This document shows, in pieces, positions 22,084 to 33,039 of a stretch of 64,000 bases of DNA. The stretch covers positions 3,603,501 through 3,667,500 of the forward strand of contig NC_084942.1 of NCBI RefSeq assembly GCF_958298935.1, read 5' to 3'. The DNA comes from Phragmites australis (taxonomy: Eukaryota; Streptophyta; Magnoliopsida; Poales; Poaceae). Under the pieces are notes generated by a model. The model was not told the DNA's origin. It saw only the letters and a list, made by a program, of their open reading frames with translations, and made no database searches. The position numbers were made by a program, and so were the translations under genes. Position 1 is the stretch's first letter, and each line of letters starts with the position of its first letter.

Positions 22084-23515
22084 TGATCAGTAACGTCCTA
22101 AGAGAGAGTTGAATTAGGATATTTAAAAGCTTAAATCAAATTGACTTTAAAAACTTTATAAGATAAAGATATATCAATTTTTATTTAAATTTGCTCTAAA
22201 TTTATCTAGTGTATCTATTCTACCGCTTAAAAGTCTTACAACCTAGCTAATCCTAGCAAATTATTCTAGACAAATAAATGCACAAAAGTAGATTGTAAGA
22301 ATGTAAATACGAAAGCGTAAAGACAGTAGAGAAAATAAATTTAGCATAAATTTTTTTTATCCTGTGGTATCGATGATATGAATGCCACCTCTAATCCATG
22401 TTGAAGTTCCACCAAAGATATGCTTTTGGCCGTCAAGACTCTTCCAGTCACAGCTCTTAAATCATCATGTCACAAAGACAAGATTTCAACTCGGATGAGC
22501 TACCAAGTCACAAAGGTAAGATCTCATCACTAGCCTCTCTCTTGGTCATTTGTCATCGTTTTCACTTCGGAGCTTGAGCCACCAAAGCAAAGGTCTTCGC
22601 ATCCCTGTACACGTGTCTTACCGCCGTTCCACACCAAGTTGGAGGGTCAATAAGGTTAAGCAACTCCAGCTCAAGTTACCGGTGAGTCACCAAGACTCCA
22701 AGGTGTCAGCGTACCACCCAGTACAAGCTAGGATTACTCCTTGATTCACTCTCTAGGCAGCATTCATCTAGCAACACTCTCTCTAGACCTATAAGCACTA
22801 ATCACTTACTAAGCGTGTGCTTAATTATCTTGGATGATTACATTAAGCACTTTAGTGGCTTAGATATCATCTCAAGTGTATCTGTGTTTCTTTGGACTCC
22901 AACAACATACCACACTTTCAAATGACTGAGTGGAGGGATATTTATGGTCTTAAACCAGCCAACTAGCTGTTTTTCCAATGGCTTAGAAAAACTAGTAACA
23001 CCGAATAATCTGGAAAGAACAGTAGTATTAATACGGGATCATCTAGTGAGTATATCTTCAAAAACTAGCCGTTGGAACCCCCACTCAAAGCCTCTGTGAA
23101 CACCGAACACTCTGGTGTATATTTCATCTCTATTACCGGACTATCCGGTGGGTTATCCTGAGCCAGACCGCGTCACTTCTTCTCTATACAAAATACTCTG
23201 GTATAAGCCTCTGGTGCACTTTCTCTTGACACCAGACCATCCGGTCAATTCAGGTGAAGTCTTCAGTCTTCTCTCCTCCTTTGTGAGAGATGCTCCAATG
23301 AGTTCAATTTCTTCTGCATTAGACTATGTGGTGGGTTATCTTCCTAGAACTTATTCAATTCAGTCCATCTTTGTTCTGACTATGGTGACTTCTTCATTTA
23401 TTGCATCCATAAGACCTATTAAAGCATATACTTACAAACATGTTAGTCCCAATAACTATATTATCATTAATCACTAAAATTACAATAATGACCTAATAGG
23501 GTCGTTTTCGCTATA
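22084..23515 (-). repeat. 3' LTR of the old Copia-type element
   Basis: Aligns along its length with 26704-28044, for example GTTTATCTAGTGTATCTATT, GTACCACCCAGTACAAGCTA and CGGACTATCCGGTG. The purine tract beyond 23515 marks it as the 3' LTR of a minus-strand element. Confidence 0.75.
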
Positions 23516-24059
23516 ATCTCCCCATTTTGGTGATTGATGACAACACAACCAAAGCAAGTAGAAAATAATAAATGATATCAATTATAAAGAGCATAAATTT
23601 TTACCATATTATTTGGATACATGTTCTTACCACTTAGTCCACTTTTATTATGGTTCCACCTTTCTCTATTGCTACTATCTTCCTTGATCGATCCATGCAA
23701 GAGCTTCTTCATTGCATACTTTTGATACTAAATATAGATTAGTCACCCTCTGTCAATATTGGCATCTTGCTTGTTCTCCACTAAGCATGGCTCTTGTTTT
23801 GGTCGTCAAACTTCTCTCCCTTTTTCAATAATTTCAAAAAGGGTTATAAACACATGTTGAACTCGAGGAAGAGTGTTAGAGCTCATAGGAGAGAGCTTTA
23901 TAAATCATGATCTAATGAAATGATATCAATTGAAAGGATATCACTTGTAGGGATAATATTTCAAGAATATGGTACCAATTGAAATGAAAGCATATGGATC
24001 ACAATTCATAAAACTTACATAATATGATTTAAACTTTCCCTATATATATGCATATATAT

Positions 24060-24728
24060 GATAAGAGAGAGATATATGCATAACTAGACAATATGTCAAG
24101 ATGAAACTTCAAGGCATATTATGCATGTAAGTAGCTTAAATAAATTAATTAATTGCCAATAATACCAATTATAGCCTTTAAGCATTGTATACCTACGGAG
24201 ACGTATTGATTGCTCCATGAGACTACAAAAGATAAATCTAGCAATATATGTCAGTCTCAAAATCATAACTTATAGGATACACGCCCTCTAAATATGTGCA
24301 TATAAATATTAAATACTTGTGAGAGATATGCACTTATTTTTTATAACAATAGGGAGGGTACCTTATAGAATGATTTATGACACATAAAGGATACCACTTG
24401 TAGAACTAGTGCCATGCAAAAAACCTATCATTAATAAACCTTTTAAGTTACTCATAAGAAAGAGAGAAACACAAGCAATCTACCATGTGAAAACCTACAC
24501 TAGGTATTATAATAAATTGAAATATGACAAACAATTCTAGACAAGGCAAATGACCTATAACAATTGAAAGATTTTTCATCTAGCTCCATTATCTCTTTTA
24601 CCTTTGGATGGAGATTGGTTATATAATAATCATGATTTTCATCAATACGTTCAATCTTGTACCCTTAGCTTTTTTGCTTAAACCTTCACTTCATTTTATA
24701 AGCCAATTCTCCTAATCTTAGCTGAATC
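24060..24728. other. Non-coding 3' interior of the old Copia-type element
   Basis: AT-rich with no ORF of note. It lies between the gag end and the block homologous to 1-480. Confidence 0.5.
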
Positions 24729-26574
24729 GGGTTTCAGGTCTTCTTTGGAACCCAAATTGATTAGGGTCCTTTCATATTGGTGATGACTTTCTTGAGCACC
24801 TAAATGAGTTGGTTTCACCTTGGTCCCTTCTCACAACCATATGTGCAACTTCTTTGCCATTATTTTTCTTTTTGAGATTATAGTGGTTGCTCATGATTTT
24901 GGTCTTATGGTTGAGCTTGGTGTAGATGTTGGAGGTCTTGGTAGAGAGGTTCGTCGCCTTCTTCTTCTCATTGGTCTTCTTCTTGATTTGCTTGTATTGG
25001 AAAGACTTGTAGTCTTTTTGATGGAACTTGAAGCATGTTATGGTGGACCTCTCCATAAGCTTCTTCACTATGATTGTATGGTTATCTTGAGAAGATTGGA
25101 TATGGTTCTTGCCCTTTAATCTTACCAAGTTTTCTTGAGCTTCTTCACTTCTTGCTTGAGCTCATTATTCTCTTGTGCAATGAGTTCATTAGATGGTTCT
25201 ACAACAACATTCTCAATACATGTCTCATTGCAAAGAGGTGAGCTAGATAAATCAAATAAATCCTCACAAGAAGTGAAAGCATCTACCTTAGGCTTAAAAT
25301 TAAAGAGTGAGATAGATTGCTTTAAAAGGACCTTAATTTGAGATTCAATGCCCTCAAGTTTTATCTTATGTTCTTCATGCTTCTTATTGAGCAATTCGAA
25401 TTCGCTAACTAATTGTTTATAATTAGAAACAAAAGTAACATGAATGTTATTAAATGCATTTAATTTTTTTAGTTCTTTAGCTTGTTTCTTTAATGTCCTT
25501 CATTGTTCATTGATCAAATCAAGAAGTTCTTGTTGAGAGGGGGAATTCCCATTGAATTTATCACCACTTACATCACTTTTCATATATTTAGCCATAAGAC
25601 ATGTGTGATGATGACTTACGTGATAACGACCTTGAGAAAGAGCTTCTCTTAGAGAAATAGGTGTCAAAGTTCACATTACTTGAGCTTGAATCTTCATCTT
25701 CACTCACCCATCTTTTCATGCTTGCAAATACTTTGTTTATTCCTCTTGTCTCCCTCTTGCTCTTGCTCTTCTTCTACTTTTTGATATGATCAATTCTTTT
25801 GATCAAGTTTTTCATGTAGATTTGATGATTAATCTTGGAATTGATCTTTTTGATGTTCTTCTCCATTTGAGAGATGAGCTTGACGACTTTGGGATCCATC
25901 TCTTTATCGCTCGAGGTGCTTTGCTCATCTTTATTGCTCTCTTTATGTTTGCTTGAGCTTGACTCTTGCTCTTGCTTCCTTATTTTTGCCTTCATGTGTG
26001 GGTATGATGCTTGCTTGCTTATAAGAGCAATGTTCTTAGCGTCGGATGAGGAAGAGGCTTCCACCTCTATGTTCATGGTCATCTCATGAGCGGTAATCTT
26101 ATCGAGCATTTGACTTGGATTTATCGTCTTGATGTCATTATTATCGTAGATGATAGCGACTATCAACTTATAGTTTGGAAGAAGAGCATGAAGTATTCTT
26201 CTCACCACTTGACTATCTTTAATTTGCGTCAAACCAAGTCTATTGATATCATTGACAAGAATATTCAAATGTGAGTTTGTCATTAGTATTTTCATGGGGT
26301 AGTGTTTGATGTCATTGAGCTTAGTAACTAACACATGATATTTTTCATTGCGCACATCCTTCGTGCCTTCATGAATTTCAATGAGAATAGTCCAAATATC
26401 ATGTGTATTGGTGAGAGAATAAACACGATTAAAGACGCTAACATTTAAAGATGATAAAAGTATACTCTTCACCAATGCATCTAATTGTCTCTCCTTATTG
26501 GTGACATGTGGTCTCATCCCTTTTTCGGTGATTCTCCAAATATCTAAACCTCGGACTTGCAAATAACAAGACAT
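24729..26574 (-). pseudogene. Copia gag (UBN2/SIRE-like), broken
   Basis: Minus strand. 26574-25774 is an open gag segment of about 266 codons with UBN2-type sequence (DIWTILIEIHEGTKDVRNEK, LPNYKLIVAIIYDNND). A Ser/Lys-rich segment and a likely coiled coil (KLISQMEKNIKKINSKINHQ) follow. After breaks, 25394-25122 reads as a Glu/Lys-rich helix (NNELKQEVKKLKKTW). 25128-24772 holds a degenerate zinc knuckle (TCFKFHQKDYKSF) in which key Cys and His residues are lost. The frame ends with a WVPK-like motif near 24745, typical of gag-only grass elements. Several frameshifts and stops make it non-functional. Confidence 0.7.
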
Positions 26575-26703
26575 TATAATTTTTCATCGGGAGAAATTTG
26601 TGACATCGAAGAGTGAAGCTATAGGAATCCATCCCAACCATAGATATCACAACTCTAGGCGGTTAAATATATCAAGAGCACATGACTCTAATACTACTTT
26701 AAA

Positions 26704-28044
26704 GGATCGGTGGCGTTCTAAGAGGGGGATGAATTAGGACACTTAAAAGCCTAAACCAAATCGACTCCAAAAACTTCACAAGATAAACATATATCAATTT
26801 CTATCTAAATATGCTCTAGGTTTATCTAGTGTGTCTATTCTACCACTCAAAATATTTGCGCAATGCCTCAACCGGATGAGCCACCAAGCCACAAAGACAA
26901 GATGTCACCACTAGCCTCTCTCCTGATCACTTATCGTCGTCTTCATTTTAGAGCTTGAGCCACTAAGATAAGGGTCTCTACGTCTCTGTAAATATGTCTT
27001 ATCGCCTCTTCACATCAATTTAGATGGTCAACAAGCTTGAGCATCTCCGTCTCAAGTTGTCGGCGAGTCACCAAGACTCCAAGGCACCGGCGTACCACCC
27101 AGTACAAGCTAGGATCACTCCTTAATCCACTCTCTAGGCCTCAATCACCTAGCAACACTCTCTCCAGACCTATAAGCACTAATCACTCACTAAACATGTG
27201 CTTAATTGTCTTAGATGATCACATTATGCACTTTGGTGGTTTGGATGTCTTCTCAAGTGTCTCTGTGTTTCTTTGAACTCCAGCAATATGTCACACCTTT
27301 AAATAACTCAGTGGAGAGGTATTTATAGCCTCAAACCCAACAACTAGCCATTTTTCCAACGGCTCAGAAAAACTGTTAACACCGGATGATCCGATGAGAA
27401 TAGTAGTAGTAACACCGGATCATCCGATGAGTACATCTTTAGAAACTAGCCGTTGGAACCACCACTCAAAGCTTTTGTGAACATCGGACACTCCGGTGTA
27501 TATTTCATCTTCATCACTGGACTATCCGGTGAGTTATGTTGAGCCAGACTGCACTACTTTTTCTCTGTGCAAAACACTTTGTTGTAAGCCTCTGGTGCAC
27601 TTCCTCTTGACACAAGACCACCGGGTTAGTTCATCTTCGTTCTTCGTCACTTGAAATCGTCTCTGCAAGAAATACTCTGTTGTATATCTTTTGTTGATCA
27701 TCGGATCTTCCGGTGAGTTTAACTTATTCTGTCCTGAGCCAAAATACTCTGGTATGCACCTTCTTCATCAACACCAAAATCCGGCGAAGTCTTCAGCCTT
27801 CTCCCCCTTTGACACAGATGCTCCGATGAGTTTAATTTCTTCTGCACCAGACTATCCGATGAGTTATCTTCCTAGGACTTGTCTACTTCAGTCTATGTTT
27901 GTTCCGACTATGATGACTTCTTCATGTATTATGTCCATGAGACTTAATAAAATATATACTTGATAAACATATTAGTCTCAATGACTATACTATCATTATT
28001 CACTAAAATTACAATCATAATCTAATAGGATCATTTTTACTACA
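26704..28044 (-). repeat. 5' LTR of the old Copia-type element, with palindromic motifs
   Basis: Pairs with 22084-23515. It contains repeated short imperfect palindromes of the type ACCGGAnnnTCCGGT, for example near 27390, 27414, 27484, 27515, 27698 and 27853. The minus-strand LTR start reads TGTAGTAAAAATGATCC. Confidence 0.75.
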
Positions 28045-28324
28045 TTAATACTCCACAATTTTTTGAACAAAAATATAGCCTGTAAGATGGGATGCTGAAA
28101 ATTTTCTTTTTTTTCTTATTACACATGTAATTATTTGAGTTGAAATTTTATGGAGCATGAGATTATAAAATCTTATATCCTATAATTTTTTAAAACTTCA
28201 TGACTATTTTGATAGTATTTTAACAATTTTCAAAATACTATCTTAAATAGTCTTAAAAAAAATCAAAAATAAGTTATAATGTAGAGATGCCATAATCCAA
28301 CACTGCCCATAATTTTGTAGTGTG

Positions 28325-28700
28325 ACTGCGTTAAGTAATCGGATTAGGTTGTTGCAGTTTTGATCAGACTGGGTCTTTGCGTTAATCCGATCGATGGCAA
28401 CAAATCGCGTGTGCAAGACTAGGTATGTACTAGTATCCACGGACCGCTGCCATGACGAGCCACCGTGTCCGCGAGACACAGAGGCCGGAGGACACTTGCT
28501 CGTTCCCGAGGAAGGTGAACTTGCACGGTGAGCGGCGGCGCACCGAGCGAGCGGGCGCCGCGGTGACATTTTTTCCCGTCCTGCCCACCGGCAGCTGGGA
28601 TGCAAACGCCTGTGCTGTGCACTGGTGCATGGCCCTGGGCCTTCACGTTGGTCCTTGGACGATATCCTTCTGCCAGCCCTTCCAAAATGCAGTTTCGCGT
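28325..28700. repeat. Duplicated intergenic segment, copy 1
   Basis: Near-identical to 31485-31760 over the core at 28450-28600, including CATGACGAGCCACCGTGTCC, GAGACACAGAGGCCGGAGGA and GAAGGTGAACTTGCACGGTG. Its right part (CACGTTGGTCCTTGGACGA, 28640-28665) also matches 58440-58500. No protein domain is recognised in any frame. Confidence 0.8.
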
Positions 28701-29660
28701 TAGATCACGACTTCCATTGCCCCACTCGAAACGCTGATGAGAAAAAGGCTTCAAGGGTGCAATCAGGAAATCTTCAAGGGTCTGACATCCAGTGTTCCTC
28801 GTGTAATCTCTAGTATAATCAGTCATCTTAATTGACCTTTGGTCTCACCGCTTTATATCGATAGATGATAAGGGCGCTGTTAGCCAATGGCGCTCCTTCT
28901 TCTCTGCCTCCTCCTTGTAAACCGAACCTCGGTCTGACCAGGTTGAGACTGTTTTCTGAATGAAATTTCAGGTGTGGACTCTCTCCCTTTAGATTGCTTA
29001 AAAAAACTCGATTTCTCACCATTGATGGCGATAACCATTAGCCAACATATGTGACGTCAAAATGCTGAGATGTATTTTGCATCTATGGCATTCCATTGGA
29101 GGATTAGGCCATGAGTTCATTCACAACTTATTGTTAGACAGGCATGTCTGCGCCACTTCTCCTGCCGCATGCGCCGGCCCTTCCGGCCCGTGCCGATTGT
29201 GCGAATCACACGTTTCCTTTGGTTGTGACCGGATATCGTCCCTTCCAAATATATTGTTTCTATTAATCGTGTGTAGAGGATATCCGGACCAGCCTATATA
29301 TATATATATAACCTCATGATGATTATTCAAACAACCCCAATTACGCGTGAATATTTTCCTTTCACACCTATGACCCGGCATTTCATGGATAGAGCATGGC
29401 TCTATGGTTGGAAACCTGTGAGCAGCCGCAGGAAGAAAATTATATGAGATCCTCTGCAGAAAGGCCTCCGTGAGACCCTGATCCACGCCGTTCGTTCTGG
29501 ATCCAACGGTCTGATTAAACACAGGTGAGAGAAGGAGAGGACACGTGTCACACGGAGATATGGGTCTTTCTGTGAGACCCGGTCTCATATAATTTGCCTC
29601 TGCAGCTGCATCGGTAGTTGGGAGGAATCGGGGTTTTTGATGCATGGTCAATTTAGTCAA
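28700..29660. other. Intergenic interval
   Basis: No gene is supported. A 189-aa minus ORF (29690-29121) has no recognisable domain and runs through a TATATA tract near 29300. 28880-28990 resembles transposon sequence but cannot be assigned. Confidence 0.4.
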
Positions 29661-29666
29661 AAAGTA

Positions 29667-29896
29667 TATCTGATCATAAATACTTATCACTTTAAATTTT
29701 TTACGATATTCGATACGTAAATTTGAATATTATTTTTCTATTAAAATATAGTTATAATATCTAATAAAAATATAACATTATAAAAGTTTTTTCAATATAA
29801 ATCTACATCTATAATTTTTATGTTTCCAAATAAATATTCTATAAACTATTGATGATCAAATTTTAATCTACACGAATTATTTATGACCGGATGGAG
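29667..29896. mobile_element. Stowaway-like MITE
   Basis: The right end reads TTATGACCGGATGGAGTA and the left end TATCTGATCATAAATACTT. Together they form the Stowaway-type terminal pair (CTCCnTCnGnTCATAAATA) flanked by TA. The interior is AT-rich with no ORF. Confidence 0.55.
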
Positions 29897-30261
29897 TATA
29901 TTACAGTCACATTCATATGTTGCCGGGGCAATCACTCAACCTATTGAGTTAAAAATACTACATTTAAACTACTGCAACTACACACATGTTTAAGAAGAAC
30001 AACAAGCAACAAAAACAACTTTTTTCTTGCAGAAATTGTCGAAAAAACCAGAACCTGGACATGACGTATATACATGTGATTTATAACAACTCCCGAATGA
30101 ATAATCAAATCGCAGAATAAAGAGTCGAGACAAGAATAGCGGTACTCGTATAGTCTGCAGCAATAACCGAAACAATAACAATCTTTGCATGAATCAAACT
30201 GAGCACGGGTTGCTAATCTCCAAGCAAGAAAGCACAAACGCAGGTACTCGATCACCATTCA

Positions 30262-30852
30262 TCAGTACTTGACCCTGCACCGGTCGCCGGGGGGAAGAGC
30301 GCCACCGACTCCGCCGCCCTGGCCCTCTGCCTTGACCGGAATGCTCAGCAAGCACCATATCTTCGGCTTCTGCCGCAGCTTGAATATCCTGAACACGTAC
30401 CTCACCCGCACGTGCACGTCCAGCTCCAAGCTCACCGGCCCGTCGCCCTTCTTCATCTCCTTCTCCAGCTCCCCCGCGACGTCGCCGGCGACGCCGACGC
30501 CCCTCCCGGCGAACTCCAGCTTCACGACGTCGGTGGTCTTCCGGCGCTGGTAGAACTCGGACGGGGAGGTGTCGTTGGCGGCAGGGCCGATGACGGCGTC
30601 GCGGAAGCGGAGCTGGGCGTCGATGGTGTCGTAGTAGATGTTGACGCGGACGCTGGGGTTGTAGAGGCTGAGGCTGATGGCGAGGTGGTAGGAGACCGCG
30701 GCGGTGGAGGAGCCGTTGGAGACGGTGAGGTTTGAGAGGGTGGCGGAGTCAACGGTGGCGCGTATGTGGTGGGGCTGGAAGATGGCCCAGTAGATGAGCA
30801 CGAATAAGCCGGCAGAGAGGAGGGGCGCGAGGATTCTGCAGCAGCACCTCAT
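30262..30852 (-). CDS. NHL protein with LEA_2 domain, copy B (shifted start)
   Basis: A single-exon gene. The first in-frame ATG is at 30852, giving 196 aa. The LEA_2 domain carries NPSVRVNIYYDTIDAQLRFR and the tail DRCRVKY. One membrane segment (about residues 10-28) precedes it. Copies A and C start at ATG in a context reading CCGGACATGG on the plus strand. Here the same place reads CCGGACAGGA (30876-30885), so the ancestral ATG at 30882 is now CTG, and nine extra upstream codons with a Cys pair remain in frame. The protein therefore starts ten codons later, at MRCCCRIL, unless CTG is used. Family and likely role as for copy A. It is very close to copy C in the LEA_2 part. Confidence 0.85.
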   Translation of the reverse strand: MRCCCRILAPLLSAGLFVLIYWAIFQPHHIRATVDSATLSNLTVSNGSSTAAVSYHLAISLSLYNPSVRVNIYYDTIDAQLRFRDAVIGPAANDTSPSEFYQRRKTTDVVKLEFAGRGVGVAGDVAGELEKEMKKGDGPVSLELDVHVRVRYVFRIFKLRQKPKIWCLLSIPVKAEGQGGGVGGALPPGDRCRVKY

Positions 30853-30957
30853 CACGCAGGTGTCGCAGCAGCCGCCGGACAGGAGGGAGGAGCTTGCTTA
30901 GCTAGCTGCTGCCTCGCCGGTTGGTTTTGTCGGTCAAAGGGGGAGGGAGAGCAGGGC

Positions 30958-30978
30958 TTCTGGGCTTTATGTATTGGG
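30958..30978 (-). promoter_or_regulatory. TATA-like box of NHL copy B
   Basis: The minus strand reads AATACATAAAGCCCAGAAG about 110-120 bp upstream of the start, at the same distance and with the same AAAGCCCA context as in copy A. Confidence 0.45.
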
Positions 30979-31199
30979 TTTCGAGCTGGCAGCTAAGCTC
31001 GGGATACAATAAGATATTTTAAAACTGAAAATAGATATTTAAATTATTTTATTTTACTCTATAAATTTTAAATTCTACGGATGTTGAAGATGAAGCTTTG
31101 CTAAACAGATTCCAAATATGGAGCTATTGACCACGCTGGTCTGGACTAAAGTTTAACCTTGGCATCTCCTCAGAGTTTAGGGGTAGAATGAAATTTTCG

Positions 31200-31480
31200 G
31201 TTAGCCTTTTAGTTTAGTTGTAAGTTCCTTGCTGATAATTATCAATTGATCTTGAGTTCTTGACCAGCCCATGGTAGCATTGGGAGCCACTTTAGTTTAT
31301 CGACATAGAGAGACGACATTCTTGGCTAGTTGGCTAGTTGCGGACATGAGGGAACAAAACCAATGCAAGAAGCCTCTTCGCCATGGCATTTTTGGGCGCT
31401 CTCAGAGTCTCTCGTCTTTTGTATATTCGTTGCGTGCTAATGCCAATAGGATATGCAAGGCTCAACCGTAAGCTGGTGTG
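31200..31480. repeat. Upstream region shared between NHL copies A and B
   Basis: ATTATCAATTGATCTTGA, the CATTCTTGGCTAGTTGG block, GAAGCCTCTTCGCC and AAGCTGGTGTGGC match the region 20600-21030 upstream of copy A in the same order. It marks the duplicated unit that includes each NHL gene and its promoter side. Confidence 0.6.
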
Positions 31481-31484
31481 GCTG

Positions 31485-31760
31485 CGTTGAGTAATTGGAT
31501 TGGGTTGTTGCAGTTTGGATCAGACTGCTGCTGGGTCTGCGTCCATCCGATCGATGGCGACGAACCGCGTGCGCAAGCTGCAGGCCGCGCTGCCATGACG
31601 AGCCACCGTGTCCGCGAGACACAGAGGCCGGAGGACACTTGCGCGTTCCCGAGGAAGGTGAACTTGCACGGTGAGCGGCGGCGCACCGAGCGAGCGCCGC
31701 GGTGACAATTTTTCCCGTCCTGCCCACCGGCTGCTGGGATGCAAACGCCCGCACCTTCTG
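31485..31760. repeat. Duplicated intergenic segment, copy 2
   Basis: Copy of 28325-28620. It starts TTGAGTAATTGGATTGGG and ends in GGGATGCAAACGCC. It lies between the upstream region of copy B and the 3' flank of copy C. Confidence 0.8.
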
Positions 31761-32239
31761 CCAGCGCTAACCTGGTTCCACCAGGCTGTCTCCGTTCGCC
31801 CCGTTCCGGCACTGATCCACCGGCGGCGGCCCCTGCCGCCCTGCTTGCTGCTGCCTGTCTCCTCCGCCGGGCCTGCCTGCCTCCCACGACTATCTCTCTT
31901 AGTCGGGGAGCGGTGAAGAAGATGACCGTCGACTAAACAAATACACGTGTTTTCAGTCGCTTGAGAAGCAACCCTTTTCTTTGATAATTTGCTGAAAGAA
32001 CCAGACTGTACATGACACATGTTCATGCGATTTATAGCAACTCCCAAATGAATAGTCCAATAGCAGAACCGTGACTGAACAATACTAATAGTAGTTCTAG
32101 TATACTTTACAGCAGTAGTTAATTAACCCAAACAATAATAATCTTTAATTTGCATGAATCAAACTGAAAACCGTACCGGTCACTGAACTCCAAGCAAGGA
32201 AGCATGCATGCACCAACGCAAGTACTCGATGATCATACA

Positions 32240-32830
32240 TCAGTACTTGACCCTACACCGGTCGCCGGACGTAAGAGCACCACCGACGCCGCCGCCTCGG
32301 CCCTTTGCCTTGACCGGAATGCTCAGCGAACACCGTATCCTTGGCTTCTGCCGCAGCTTGAAGGCCCTGAACACGTACCTCACGCGCACGCGCACGTCCA
32401 GCTCCAAGGTCACTGGCCCATCGCCCTTCATCTCCTTCTCCAGCTCCCCCGCGACGTCGCCGGCGACGCCGACGCCCCTCCCGGCGAACTCCAGCTTCAC
32501 GACGTCGGTGGTCTTCCGGCGCTGGTAGAACTCGGACGGGGAGGTGTCGTTGGCGGCAGGGCCGATGACGGCGTCGCGGAAGCGGAGCTGGGCGTCGATG
32601 GTGTCGTAGTAGATGTTGACGCGGACGCTGGGGTTGTAGAGGCTGAGGCTGACGGCGAGGTGGTAGGAGACCGCGGCGGCGGAGACGGTGAGGTTTGAGA
32701 GGGTGGCGGAGTCGACGGTGGCGCGTATGTGGTGGGGCTGGAAGGGAGCCCAGTAGATGAGCACGAGGAAGCCACCCAATAAGATGAACCCGCAGATGCC
32801 GCTGCAGCACCCCTTCGCGGCGCCGGACAT
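32240..32830 (-). CDS. NHL protein with LEA_2 domain, copy C
   Basis: A single-exon gene of 196 aa starting at ATG 32830 (MSGAAKGCCSGICGF). A longer frame to 32899 has no ATG and is not used. One membrane segment (about residues 12-31, FILLGGFLVLIYW) is followed by a LEA_2 domain with NPSVRVNIYYD, the KPRIRCSLSIPV region and the tail DRCRVKY. Stop at 32240. Family and role are as for copies A and B: a type-II membrane protein of the NDR1/HIN1-like group. At DNA level it is identical to copy B for about 220 bp (32431-32656 against 30454-30677) and close elsewhere. With intact start and frame it is the best-preserved member of the tandem set. Confidence 0.92.
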   Translation of the reverse strand: MSGAAKGCCSGICGFILLGGFLVLIYWAPFQPHHIRATVDSATLSNLTVSAAAVSYHLAVSLSLYNPSVRVNIYYDTIDAQLRFRDAVIGPAANDTSPSEFYQRRKTTDVVKLEFAGRGVGVAGDVAGELEKEMKGDGPVTLELDVRVRVRYVFRAFKLRQKPRIRCSLSIPVKAKGRGGGVGGALTSGDRCRVKY

Positions 32831-33039
32831 GGTGTAGGGCAGGAGAAGAACGAAGCTTGCTGCTGCCTCCCGATCGAGCTGGTTGGTCTTGTTGGGCAAC
32901 CCGGCCGAGCTGATTGTGATTTGGCGTCTTGGCCGGCCGGGCTATCATGTACTGGTGATTTGGAGCTGGGATGCTGGGGAATTTAATACCTAGCTAATGA
33001 TCAGGGTTTGGAATATTCTAATCACATGTCCAAAGAAAT

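Larger units (their letters stand above)
22084..28044 (-). mobile_element. Old gag-only Copia-type LTR element with long LTRs
   Basis: Two diverged direct repeats of about 1.4 kb (22084-23515 and 26704-28044) flank an interior on the minus strand. Next to the right LTR the minus strand reads AAGTAGTATTAGAGTCATG, a decayed tRNA-Met primer-binding site. Next to the left LTR it reads AAAATGGGGAGATTATAG, a purine tract. Only gag-like coding is present (24729-26574). No protease, integrase or RT is found in the 3 kb interior. No clear target duplication remains. The LTRs differ by many substitutions, so the insertion is old. Confidence 0.75.

Noticed and set aside
29121..29690. 189-aa minus-strand ORF
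   Set aside because: It runs through a TATATA tract and shows no recognisable motif.
30853..30855. Start of NHL copy B one codon earlier
   Set aside because: That codon is GTG. The first ATG is at 30852.
32831..32899. N-terminal extension of NHL copy C
   Set aside because: The extended frame begins at TTG. The ATG at 32830 aligns with the start of copy A.
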